From assembly GCA_044361315.1 (NCBI GenBank), contig JBIKJA010000003.1:124001-188000 (forward strand): a stretch of 64,000 bases of DNA. The letters are read 5' to 3'. Positions 43,629-51,724 of the stretch are shown piece by piece. This stretch comes from Crocinitomix sp044361315. Its GTDB lineage: Bacteria > Bacteroidota > Bacteroidia > Flavobacteriales_D > Crocinitomicaceae. Both the position numbers and the translations under genes were made by a program. Positions within the stretch are counted from its first letter, which is position 1. Every line of letters starts with the position of its first letter. The notes below the pieces were generated by a model that ran no database searches, was not told the origin of the DNA, and saw nothing but the letters and a program-made list of their open reading frames with translations.

Positions 43629-44424
43629 AAATTTTGAATTATCCCATATTCCGGTTCGCCCGGATAAACCAAGGGAATCTGGCGTCACGATGATGATGGA
43701 TAAAGGTTTAAGTTTACGTGAAGTGGAAAATTTCATCGAAGCGAATGGTGATTTTACTGATATCGTAAAATTCGGTTTTGGAACTTCTTACGTGGTAAAT
43801 AACCTAGGTGCAAAAATTAACTTGTACCGCGAAGCAGGCATCGAACCTTATTTTGGAGGAACGCTTTTCGAGTTGTTCATTGCTCGCAATGATTATGACG
43901 GTTACCGAAGACTTTTGGATAAATACAAACTGAATTTATGTGAGGTTTCTGACGGTTCTATTATCATTAAACACGACGAAAAACTCAATTACATTAGAGA
44001 TCTTGCAAAGGATTATCGTGTAATGTCAGAAGTTGGTTCAAAGGATGAAGGTATCATTATTAGTCCCGCAAAATGGATTAAAATGATGACTACCGAATTA
44101 GAAGCAGGTTCTTGGAAAGTAATTGCAGAAGGGCGTGAAAGCGGTACTGTTGGTATTTTCAGACCAAATGGAACAGCTCACACGTATTTGATTAATAAAA
44201 TTATCGCTAAAATAGATCCAAACCGAATTTTGTGGGAAGCGCCAATTAAAACGCAACAAGTTTGGTTTATTCGCTTATTTGGCCCTAATGTAAACCTCGG
44301 AAACATTGCGCCTAACGAAATGATTCCTTTGGAATGTCTCCGATTAGGCTTACGAGGCGATACTTTTTTCGATTTTCTACCGAAAGAGGTGGGTGAAAAA
44401 TTGAAACAAACTGCAGACGAATGA
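43621..44424 (+). CDS. Phosphosulfolactate synthase (ComA family)
   Basis: The 267-residue protein matches the ComA family, which adds sulfite to phosphoenolpyruvate to form (R)-phosphosulfolactate. Segments seen: RESGVTMMMDKGLSLREVEN near residue 19, DIVKFGFGTSYVV near 42, YFGGTLFELF near 80 and LCEVSDGSIIIKHDEKLNYI near 102. VMSEVGSKDEGIIISPAKW, VIAEGRESGTVGIFRPNG and ILWEAPIKTQQVWFIRLFGP complete the TIM-barrel. In methanogens this leads to coenzyme M. In Bacteroidota a role in sulfonate or sulfonolipid metabolism has been considered but is not settled here. It overlaps both neighbours (8 bp and 4 bp) in a tight operon. Confidence 0.85.
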   Translation: MSKNFELSHIPVRPDKPRESGVTMMMDKGLSLREVENFIEANGDFTDIVKFGFGTSYVVNNLGAKINLYREAGIEPYFGGTLFELFIARNDYDGYRRLLDKYKLNLCEVSDGSIIIKHDEKLNYIRDLAKDYRVMSEVGSKDEGIIISPAKWIKMMTTELEAGSWKVIAEGRESGTVGIFRPNGTAHTYLINKIIAKIDPNRILWEAPIKTQQVWFIRLFGPNVNLGNIAPNEMIPLECLRLGLRGDTFFDFLPKEVGEKLKQTADE

Positions 44425-45413
44425 GTGAATCAAAAAAGTCCTTTTTAGGATTAGCAACCCGCGGATTAGCGATGGGTGCTGCTGATGTTATTCCCGGTGT
44501 TTCTGGTGGAACCATCGCTTTTATAACAGGGATTTATGAAGAGTTGTTAGAAACCATCAGTAACCTTAATTTTGGCTTATTGCGAATTTGGAAACAAGAT
44601 GGTTTTAAAGCCATGTGGATAAAGGCTAATTTCAATTTTCTGTTTTCACTGTTGTTAGGAATTTTTGTCAGTATCGCTTCATTAGCAATGCTGATTGAGC
44701 ACCTGTTAATTTTTTATCCAATCCATATTTGGTCTTTCTTTTTTGGATTAATTCTAGCCTCCGTTTGGTTGATGGGCAAAACGGTTAAGCAATGGAAAGT
44801 TAACAATATTATTGGCTTAATTGCAGGTTCGGTCTTCGCTTTTTGGATCACCTTAATTGCACCTACAGAGGGCAGTGAAAGTCTTTTGTACATTTTTATT
44901 TGCGGATCGATTGCCATTTGCGCAATGATCTTGCCCGGAATTTCAGGAAGCTTTATTCTTTTATTATTAGGAGCATACACCACAGTTTTAGGTGCGCTTA
45001 GTAATTTATTGTCAGCATTTAAGCATGGACAATGGGATTTGGTGTTTTCAAATGGAACCATTTTGGTTGTGTTCGCACTTGGATGTCTTGTCGGATTAAT
45101 TAGTTTCTCCAAAGTGTTAAATTGGCTCTTTAAAAAAGCACACGACTTAACCATCGCTATTTTAACAGGGTTTTTAGTAGGCTCGTTAAATAAAATTTGG
45201 CCATGGAAAGAAGTTTTAGAATACCGCATCAAACATGCTGGTGAAGCCAATGAAGAAATGATTCCAGTAGTTGAAAAAAATATTTCTCCAGCAAATTTCA
45301 CGTCTATTACTAACGAACCTAATCATTTGCTTGCGGCATGCCTTTTGGCCTTGTTCGGAGTTGCACTAATCGTTGTGCTTGACAAGGTGGGCAATAAAAA
45401 AGAAACGAAATAA
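44421..45413 (+). CDS. DUF368 polyprenyl-phosphate transporter-like membrane protein
   Basis: A 330-residue polytopic inner membrane protein. Near the N-terminus GLAMGAADVIPGVSGGTIAF (residues 13-32) is the DUF368 signature, repeated as an inverted half near residue 174 (AMILPGISGSFILLLLGAYT). About 8-9 hydrophobic segments are visible. DUF368 proteins (PopT) have been shown in other bacteria to recycle undecaprenyl phosphate across the membrane for peptidoglycan and O-antigen synthesis. The ATG overlaps the upstream stop codon (ATGA), so it is coupled to the phosphosulfolactate synthase. Confidence 0.88.
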   Translation: MSESKKSFLGLATRGLAMGAADVIPGVSGGTIAFITGIYEELLETISNLNFGLLRIWKQDGFKAMWIKANFNFLFSLLLGIFVSIASLAMLIEHLLIFYPIHIWSFFFGLILASVWLMGKTVKQWKVNNIIGLIAGSVFAFWITLIAPTEGSESLLYIFICGSIAICAMILPGISGSFILLLLGAYTTVLGALSNLLSAFKHGQWDLVFSNGTILVVFALGCLVGLISFSKVLNWLFKKAHDLTIAILTGFLVGSLNKIWPWKEVLEYRIKHAGEANEEMIPVVEKNISPANFTSITNEPNHLLAACLLALFGVALIVVLDKVGNKKETK

Positions 45414-45579
45414 TCAACCCCATTCTTGAACCCCTAAACGCCCAGTTTAACTAAATCATTTATGTAGGATTCACGGACATACCGAGAATCAGGATGATTT
45501 TAGTTGCTATGAAGTGTTTAAAGGCAACCTCTCTTTTTAATTTTCGTTTATCTACAAGTTAAGTTTACATCAATTGAAC

Positions 45580-45610
45580 TTGAATATTTGGTGGAATATT
45601 CGTAATTTTG
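45580..45610 (+). promoter_or_regulatory. Promoter of the type B CTD protein gene
   Basis: TTG (45580-45582), 20-bp spacer, TAATTTTG (45603-45610), with the preferred ATG at 45646. Both halves fit the consensus well. Confidence 0.65.
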
Positions 45611-45645
45611 AAGGACAAATTTGGCATAATCAAATTAATTGGTGC

Positions 45646-48195
45646 ATGAAGTTTATTAAAGAAATATTTCTTACAATCTTGGTCTTAGGCCCTCTTTCAA
45701 GTGCATTAAAAGCACAAGTTTGTATCCCTACTTATTCAACAGTATGTTTTAGCGGATCAACATTTGATGTCATTGACAATTTTTGGACCACTGGTGGAAT
45801 CACTGATATCACCAACATGGACACCGATTGTTCGATGTTGCCAAATAATTACACCTACACCGGCATGGCAGTAACTGCGTGTATTGGAGATGTGGTCGAA
45901 ACCAATGTGCAATGTCAAGTGGATGAATTTATTCAAGGATTTGCGATTTGGATTGATTGGAATCAAAATGATATTTTTGAGTTTGTCGAAAAGGTGTATT
46001 CTTCTCCAGATGCAAGTGATGAGGTTTATACAGGTACTTTTACCGTTCCTGGTACTGCAACGGTGGGTGAAACTTATAACATGCGGGTACGCTCTGAATT
46101 TGCCGTAGGAGGAGCTTCAATTGATCCATGCGATTTACAAACCTTTGGAGAAACTGAAGATTATTTAGTAATTGTAGGCACTTGCAATCCAACTATTTGT
46201 GAGGGTGATTCGGTTGAACTAGATTTGGGTGTTTTACCTCCGGGTGTAATTTCTTATGTTTGGGCACCTGCAACGGATATTAGTGATCCTTTTGGCGGTC
46301 CTTCGGTAGATGTTTGGCCAAGTGACACCACCACTTATACCTGTACCATTACTTCTGCTGACAGTACGTGGGATGTGGCTTATGATGTCTACGTAATTCA
46401 CGCTGCAAACCCAGATGCTGGTTTAGATGATACGATTTGTCACAGCCTTTTGTCTCCTTACCCTTTTGATGCGTCAATTGATGTACCCGAATTTACAATT
46501 ATCATGGATTGGGAAATGGAAAGTTTTATTGGAGTCGGCGGACCATCAATCATTTTTTCACCAGATGATGATGAATTGAATCCGACCGTTGCTACAACTT
46601 TGCCGGGTATATACGAATTTGTTTTGTATACGATCGATCCAAGCGGCTATTGCCCTGATCAAAGTGATACCGTTCAAATTACCTTCTCAAAACAGTCACA
46701 TACCACTGCTTTTACAATCCCTTCTTGTTTTGGGGATGCAGATGCAACCATTACGATTACCGGAACGGGTACCTTGCCAACTGCCGAATACAGCGTGGAT
46801 GGCGGCGTAACTTGGCAAGTTTCAAATGTTTTCACAGGACTTACCTCTGGCACGTACACCGTAAAATCGCGGGATGCTTTCGGATGTGAATTCACATCAA
46901 CTATCATCGTCACGGAACCAGTTGAAATTGAATTGACGCTATCAAGTGATACCTTGGTTTGTCGAAATGGAACGGCCACTGTAACGGCCACTGCTGACGG
47001 TGGGGTTACTTTTACCTACGATTGGAATATCCCGGGTTCTGATGATACAGGAACACAATCATTTCCTCCTGTTGACAGCCCAACCAATGTAACGGTGGTG
47101 GCAACAAACGAATTTGGATGCGAATCTGAAGAAGGAACAATCGTAGTAACCTTGCGTGATCCGTTGATGGCAACGATTTCTGTCAATGACTCGATTTGTC
47201 CAGGATTTGAATCTAATCATTCAGTAACAGTTGCAGGTGGCGATGGTGATTACGATTATTCGTGGACAGCAAATGGAAGTGCAATGGCTGAAACAACGCC
47301 AACCATTACAACAAACCCGGTAGTGAATACGATTTATTGTGTGACAGTGAATGATGGTTGTGAAACAAGTCCTGTAACGGTTTGTACAGAAACAATTATC
47401 AACCCACTTCCGGTTCCAGCTTTCGTTTCTGATATTACGGCAGGTTGTAACCCAAGCACGGTAAATTTCGTAGCCACCTTATTGCCTGGTGAAGAAGCCA
47501 ATTGGTCGATGGATGGGGTTAATTTTATCGATGATCCAACCGTTTCTCACGAATTTTCAGGCGTTGGATTTTATGACATCTTTTTAGAAATCACTAATGA
47601 GTATGGCTGCGTGACCAGTATCACGGCTAACGATTATATCGAAATGGTGGATGTGCCTTATCCGAACTTCTTCATTAATCCGAATCCTACCACCATTTTC
47701 AACACCTTGGTGACCATGAATCCGAATTTAGAAAGCGATGAGTATGATTATTTCTGGGATATGCCAGGAGCAATTCCTGCAACTTCGGAGGAAATGAATC
47801 CAACCGTATTTTATCCAGAAGGAATTGCAGGAACGTATCAAGTAACTTTAACAGTAACGGATGAATACGGATGTACCAACAACGTGATCCGATATTTAGA
47901 AGTAATCCCAGACATTATTATTTACGCACCAAACATGTTCACCCCAGATGGTGACAACGTCAACAACGCATGGCGCATTTACATGGATGGAATTGATGTC
48001 TACAATTACAACTGTAAAGTATTTAACCGTTGGGGAGAAATTGTCTGGGAATCGTTTGATTTAACAGGCACTTGGAACGGCACCTACGGCGAAAAATTAG
48101 TCGAAGATGGCACCTATGTGTGGGTGGTCAATGTAAAAGATCGCTCAACAGACAAAATACACGAATTTAAAGGAACAGTTTCAGTACTGCGTTAA
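45646..48195 (+). CDS. Secreted GEVED/SprB-repeat/PKD protein with type B T9SS sorting domain
   Basis: From ATG 45646 the protein has 849 residues and a signal peptide (KFIKEIFLTILVLGPLSSAL). A GEVED domain spans about residues 75-175 (FAIWIDWNQNDIFEFVEKVY, ending FGETEDYLVIVG). Ig-like segments follow, then a SprB-like repeat near 350-430 (CFGDADATITITGTGTLPTA, GLTSGTYTVKSRDAFGC). PKD-type domains come next (VTLTVTDEYGCTNNV). The C-terminal 85 residues (APNMFTPDGDNVNNAWRIYM, FNRWGEIVWES, DGTYVWVVNV) are the gliding/CHU_C type B sorting domain, which sends cargo through T9SS and keeps it on or outside the cell surface. Adhesin or structural roles are likely. The longer start (TTG 45574) overlaps the promoter and is rejected. 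Confidence 0.92.
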   Translation: MKFIKEIFLTILVLGPLSSALKAQVCIPTYSTVCFSGSTFDVIDNFWTTGGITDITNMDTDCSMLPNNYTYTGMAVTACIGDVVETNVQCQVDEFIQGFAIWIDWNQNDIFEFVEKVYSSPDASDEVYTGTFTVPGTATVGETYNMRVRSEFAVGGASIDPCDLQTFGETEDYLVIVGTCNPTICEGDSVELDLGVLPPGVISYVWAPATDISDPFGGPSVDVWPSDTTTYTCTITSADSTWDVAYDVYVIHAANPDAGLDDTICHSLLSPYPFDASIDVPEFTIIMDWEMESFIGVGGPSIIFSPDDDELNPTVATTLPGIYEFVLYTIDPSGYCPDQSDTVQITFSKQSHTTAFTIPSCFGDADATITITGTGTLPTAEYSVDGGVTWQVSNVFTGLTSGTYTVKSRDAFGCEFTSTIIVTEPVEIELTLSSDTLVCRNGTATVTATADGGVTFTYDWNIPGSDDTGTQSFPPVDSPTNVTVVATNEFGCESEEGTIVVTLRDPLMATISVNDSICPGFESNHSVTVAGGDGDYDYSWTANGSAMAETTPTITTNPVVNTIYCVTVNDGCETSPVTVCTETIINPLPVPAFVSDITAGCNPSTVNFVATLLPGEEANWSMDGVNFIDDPTVSHEFSGVGFYDIFLEITNEYGCVTSITANDYIEMVDVPYPNFFINPNPTTIFNTLVTMNPNLESDEYDYFWDMPGAIPATSEEMNPTVFYPEGIAGTYQVTLTVTDEYGCTNNVIRYLEVIPDIIIYAPNMFTPDGDNVNNAWRIYMDGIDVYNYNCKVFNRWGEIVWESFDLTGTWNGTYGEKLVEDGTYVWVVNVKDRSTDKIHEFKGTVSVLR

Positions 48196-48223
48196 TCAAT
48201 ATATACTTACTCTACTTAAAACA

Positions 48224-48255
48224 AGAGGCTTCATTCGTGAGGCCTCTCTTTTTTT
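48224..48255 (+). terminator. Terminator of the type B CTD protein gene
   Basis: A 6-bp GC-rich stem (AGAGGC 48224-48229, GCCTCT 48242-48247) is followed by a T-run. Confidence 0.75.
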
Positions 48256-48280
48256 GCTGTGGGATAATCATTGAAGAACC

Positions 48281-48420
48281 TATTCCTGCCATCCGCTATA
48301 GTTGGCTAACACAAAACATTTCAGCTGTCCGTCCTCCATGTTTTCCTAAAGTCAAAATGGCTTCCGGCGCTTCAATTGTTTTCTGCTGCGCCAAGCTGTC
48401 GCTCCTGTCAGGGGTATTAC
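48281..48420. repeat. GC-rich intergenic element, degenerate copy 3
   Basis: TATTCCTGCCATCCGCTATA at the left and GGCTTCCGGCGCTTCAATTG at the right resemble the ends of the other GC-rich elements. A short inverted repeat (AAAACAT 48313-48319, ATGTTTT 48338-48344) lies between. No gene is evident between 48196 and 48830; a short tandem CCCCACAGTAAA occurs near 48497-48520. Confidence 0.35.
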
Positions 48421-48567
48421 TTTCTCCAAAATTCATCGTGCATTTGCAAAACCAACCACTAAAATTTTAAAAATACCCTTAGGTTTTGTCATAAACCCCA
48501 CAGTAAACCCCACAGTAAACTCCAAAACAGGTAGTTGCACCCTTTTTAAACTAAATTAAAAAAATAG

Positions 48568-48765
48568 GTATTTATACTGTTTTTTACTAAAATTGAATGA
48601 CTTACCTTGTGCCCTGATTTTGGAGAGGATTTCATTAACTAAAAATAAATTTAGCCGGTAGGTTATTGGCAATTGATGTTGTGTTAACGATAGCACAAAT
48701 GCTAAACAAAAAAGCTGATAATTTGAATTTTATGGAAGTAATTGAAAATTCAATAAAATGATTTA
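48568..48765 (+). repeat. 198-bp direct repeat, copy A (leader of the receiver/kinase unit)
   Basis: This is identical to 50714-50911 except for 5 substitutions (all between 48656 and 48694) and no gaps. It ends 65 bp before the receiver gene. The last 60 bases encode a 20-codon frame MLNKKADNLNFMEVIENSIK (48699-48761) that is unchanged in both copies; the frame upstream of it is open in this copy but has a stop in the other. Confidence 0.9.
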
Positions 48766-48782
48766 CTTGGTATATAAATGAG

Positions 48783-48798
48783 TTATGCAAAAGCATAA
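48783..48798 (+). promoter_or_regulatory. Small perfect hairpin before the receiver gene
   Basis: TTATGC-AAAA-GCATAA forms a 6-bp perfect stem with a 4-nt loop, 32 bp before ATG 48831. It could be an operator or leader hairpin. Confidence 0.3.
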
Positions 48799-48830
48799 AA
48801 GACCCGGAAAAAAAATAAAACGACAGATAT

Positions 48831-49496
48831 ATGTTTGAATTTTTAACAAAAAAAGACCCTCTTTCAAAATTGACGGAAACGCAATTTGATAAAGTTAAAT
48901 TTAAGGCAAGAATAGCTTTTATTGATGACGAAGAACTTACACACGTTGACAGATTGAGAAATGATGGCTACAACATAACTCACTTTTCAGACATTGAAAA
49001 AATTGACGATTTTATACGGAAAGAATATCACGTTATAATTCTTGACATTCAAGGTGTTGGAAAATATTTAACTCCAAACCAAGCAGGATGGGGTTTACTT
49101 AAATACATTAAAAATGAATATCCTCATATTGTTGTAATAATGTTTACAGGTTCAGATTGGTCCATCACACAGTATAAAGAGCTTGCCAACAAAGCAGACG
49201 ATTTTATTGGTAAAGACCTTGAATTTTTAGATTTCAAGTCCAAACTTGACAATGGAATAAGAAAGGCTTTTTCCTTCGACTATCATTTTGAAATTGAAAA
49301 GAAGAATTTAATAAAGAAGATTGGGAACACCGTTACTATTGATGAGATAAAAAGGATAGTTGACAGCTATGGTGGTAATGAAACAAGAGCTATGAAATTT
49401 TTAAAAAAAACTGTGAAAGACCCTGAGGCTTTAAAATACTTATCAAATCTTTTATCTGTAGTAGGTGGTATTAAAAAAATAATGACAGGAATTTAA
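48831..49496 (+). CDS. Receiver-domain protein without recognisable DNA-binding output
   Basis: The 221-residue protein has a receiver domain at about residues 25-145. The acidic pocket is RIAFIDDEE (D32, D33), the phospho-acceptor VIILDIQG (D72), the conserved threonine MFTGSD (T106) and the lysine DFIGKD (K128), so all signalling residues are present. The insert VGKYLTPNQAGWGLL after the phospho-site is unusually long. The last 75 residues (KNLIKKIGNTVTIDEIKRIV, NETRAMKFLKKTVKDPEALK, LLSVVGGIKKIMTGI) are helical, end hydrophobic and match no DNA-binding or enzymatic domain I know. The kinase gene follows after one base. It is AT-rich compared with flanking genes. Likely the phosphorylation target and effector of the unit. 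Confidence 0.75.
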   Translation: MFEFLTKKDPLSKLTETQFDKVKFKARIAFIDDEELTHVDRLRNDGYNITHFSDIEKIDDFIRKEYHVIILDIQGVGKYLTPNQAGWGLLKYIKNEYPHIVVIMFTGSDWSITQYKELANKADDFIGKDLEFLDFKSKLDNGIRKAFSFDYHFEIEKKNLIKKIGNTVTIDEIKRIVDSYGGNETRAMKFLKKTVKDPEALKYLSNLLSVVGGIKKIMTGI

Positions 49497-49497
49497 T

Positions 49498-50598
49498 ATG
49501 ATACACGATTTCCCTTCAGTTAAGTATCACCAAAAACATATTCTATTTGAGGATGGAAAGTTCTGTAAACTTCCAAGTGAATACAAAAGAGAAAGTAATA
49601 AAATGCAACTTGAAGATTTTTACAAAAAGCTCCTTGACTCTGACTCAACCGAACTTGCTAAAGGAGAAGATATTCTCGGGTTTAATTTTTTTAGGGTTGG
49701 TCTTATTTGTTACGTTGGTTTAATTTGCGAGAGCAGTATTAGGTCAAAAGGTAATAATTTGAAAAAAAAATACCCCTCGAACAAATTTCAATTAGAATAC
49801 ATATTGAATAGAATAACTGAAGAGGATAAATTAATCAATTATCGCGAATACATTCCTATTGATGTGGTTGCTCAAAACTTACACGAAATAAGAGGGTTAA
49901 ACGCAAAAGTCACTGACAATTTGGACGCACTGCTTCAATTTGATAATGAAGAAAAGTGGGATGAACAGTTTGAGGCAGCTAATCCTTATTTAAGAAAAAT
50001 TTACGTTGCGAGTCGGCTAACAAAATTTATATTGGACAACACAAAGTTCTATAATCCAAACTTTTGGGACACATTAACTTTGAACAAAGACAGGTATTTC
50101 AATCCACACAGATGCGTAAGTAAAATTGTGAAGATTTATCGTAATGACTTCAAAAAAGACAAACCAAACATAGAATTCCAAGGAAACTCAAGCAGAAAAC
50201 TTCAAGGAGATAAAGAATATTTTGAAATTCTAATCAAAATATTTGTTGAAAATGCACTCAAGTACACTAATATACAGACTATTGGACCTCAAATAAAACT
50301 TTGGGAGAAAAATCAAACCGTAATGATTGAAATTAGTTCATATGGGAGCCTAATACCAAACGAAGACAAGAACAATATTTTTCTAAAAGGATATCGTTCA
50401 AGCGTAAATAAATTAAGAATAGACGGTACAGGTATGGGATTGTTTAACGCAAAAAAATTAATAGATAAATTTGGTGGAAGTATAGAATTGACTGCAAAAC
50501 AAGCAAATTCAGAAGATAATAATTTAACACTTGGTTGGAACATTTTTACACTAACATTTAACAACACATACAATGCTGATAAGAATGCCTTTGCCTAA
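49498..50598 (+). CDS. Cytosolic sensor histidine kinase
   Basis: A 366-residue protein with no signal peptide or membrane helix. The N-terminal 115 residues match no sensor domain I recognise (DFYKKLLDSDSTELAKGEDI, NFFRVGLICYVGLICESSI). The dimerisation box with the likely phosphorylated histidine is QNLHEIRGLNAKVTDNL (H129, E130). The GHKL ATPase follows, with the N-box KIFVENALKYTN (N252), a degenerate G1 region and the G2 box DGTGMGLFNAKKLIDKFGG (309-327). It should phosphorylate the adjacent receiver protein. A soluble kinase with a private receiver suggests sensing of an internal signal. The stop codon lies inside an imperfect hairpin, and copy B of the 198-bp repeat begins 115 bp later. 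Confidence 0.75.
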   Translation: MIHDFPSVKYHQKHILFEDGKFCKLPSEYKRESNKMQLEDFYKKLLDSDSTELAKGEDILGFNFFRVGLICYVGLICESSIRSKGNNLKKKYPSNKFQLEYILNRITEEDKLINYREYIPIDVVAQNLHEIRGLNAKVTDNLDALLQFDNEEKWDEQFEAANPYLRKIYVASRLTKFILDNTKFYNPNFWDTLTLNKDRYFNPHRCVSKIVKIYRNDFKKDKPNIEFQGNSSRKLQGDKEYFEILIKIFVENALKYTNIQTIGPQIKLWEKNQTVMIEISSYGSLIPNEDKNNIFLKGYRSSVNKLRIDGTGMGLFNAKKLIDKFGGSIELTAKQANSEDNNLTLGWNIFTLTFNNTYNADKNAFA

Positions 50599-50637
50599 CA
50601 GCATCTGCCCAAAAGTGGCGGTGCAGTGCTAGCCTAA
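50595..50637 (+). repeat. Imperfect hairpin overlapping the kinase stop codon
   Basis: GCCTAACAGCATCTGCC pairs imperfectly with GGCGGTGCAGTGCTAGCC across the loop CAAAAGT. Its GCCTAAC start, lying at a stop codon, recalls the ends of gene-cassette recombination sites, but no matching GTTRRRY partner is seen. Without a T-run it is a poor terminator. Confidence 0.35.
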
Positions 50638-50713
50638 ATTTTTGTTAACGGTATTTTTTGATGATTAAAAAACAAACTTAGTATTTTGCCCCTCAAAAAA
50701 AAATGAAAACTAC

Positions 50714-50911
50714 GTATTTATACTGTTTTTTACTAAAATTGAATGACTTACCTTGTGCCCTGATTTTGGAGAGGATTTCATTAACTAAAAATAAATTTAG
50801 CCAGTAGGTTATAAGCAATTAATGTTGTCTTAACGATAGCACAAATGCTAAACAAAAAAGCTGATAATTTGAATTTTATGGAAGTAATTGAAAATTCAAT
50901 AAAATGATTTA
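50714..50911 (+). repeat. 198-bp direct repeat, copy B (leader of the ATPase gene)
   Basis: 97.5% identical (193/198) to copy A at 48568-48765, with no gaps. It ends 18 bp before the ATPase ATG at 50930. The two copies are 2146 bp apart and bracket the receiver/kinase pair. Confidence 0.9.
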
Positions 50912-50929
50912 TGCTCAATAATATAAACT

Positions 50930-51679
50930 ATGGCAAAATACTATAATCCATTTAAACCTAACTATCCTATTTATGATGAATTGTTTACAGGGCGATTAAC
51001 AGAAATAAAAATAATAAACTCTGCTTTCAAACAATTAGCAGAAAAAAATCCTGTCAATCTGCTTTTTACTGGAGAAAGAGGAATTGGTAAATCTTCCTTA
51101 CTTTTGGTTTCAAAACACCTTGCAACTGGAAATGTAAATTTACCTGGCGAAAAAAATCACAATTTTATAACAATAAATTTAAGTCTCAATACCAATACAA
51201 CTCTGATTGATTTCATAGTTCGATTTAAAAAGGCTCTTGACCGTGAATTGTTTAAAATTGATAGAACAAAAAAGGTCTTAGGTACAATTTGGGGGTTTGT
51301 TGAAAGACTCCAAGTCGCTGGAGTAAAATTAAATAAAGATGAAAAGGGAAGTCTTGAAGAAATTACAGATGATTTTACATATTCTTTAATAGAAACTATC
51401 GAAAAAATAAAAGCAGATTCAACTGATAAGGATGGAATAGTTCTTATTATTGATGAAGCTGATACTGGTAGTAAAGATTTGGGACTCGGTTCATTTTTAA
51501 AGAATTTAACTGAAGGTCTTACTGCGGAAAGTTGTCATAGTTTTATGATAATAATGTGCGGCCCGCCTCAAACTTCTGAAATACTAAGAAAAAGCCACGA
51601 ATCGTCACATCGCTTGTTTGAGGAACATGAACTTGGACCACTTCTGCCAAACGAATCTTTAATTATTTTACCCAGTTAG
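50930..51679 (+). CDS. Truncated AAA/STAND-type ATPase
   Basis: A 249-residue protein beginning YYNPFKPNYPIYDELFTGR, a family-typical entry to an ORC/Cdc6-like AAA domain. Walker A is FTGERGIGKSSLLLV (48-56) and Walker B IVLIIDEADTG (170-180); a sensor-1-like strand is FMIIMCGPPQT. It ends ELGPLLPNESLIILPS, about where the AAA lid and a C-terminal winged-helix or effector region should start. Homologues I recall are 400 residues or more, so the gene is probably cut short. It might still make a stable ATPase fragment, but loss of the output domain is more likely. It follows repeat copy B and may be unrelated in origin to the kinase pair. Confidence 0.65.
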   Translation: MAKYYNPFKPNYPIYDELFTGRLTEIKIINSAFKQLAEKNPVNLLFTGERGIGKSSLLLVSKHLATGNVNLPGEKNHNFITINLSLNTNTTLIDFIVRFKKALDRELFKIDRTKKVLGTIWGFVERLQVAGVKLNKDEKGSLEEITDDFTYSLIETIEKIKADSTDKDGIVLIIDEADTGSKDLGLGSFLKNLTEGLTAESCHSFMIIMCGPPQTSEILRKSHESSHRLFEEHELGPLLPNESLIILPS

Positions 51680-51724
51680 TTGGCAGTACATTTGAATCAG
51701 AGTTAAAATTCATTAAAAATTAAT

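Noticed and set aside
48237..48470. 77-codon frame in the gap after the type B CTD gene
   Set aside because: It begins inside a terminator and runs through a GC-rich repeat element; no conserved pattern or start context.
48596..48617. Short frame MTYLVP in the 198-bp repeat as a leader peptide
   Set aside because: Only six codons, with no run of regulatory codons or adjacent attenuator structure.
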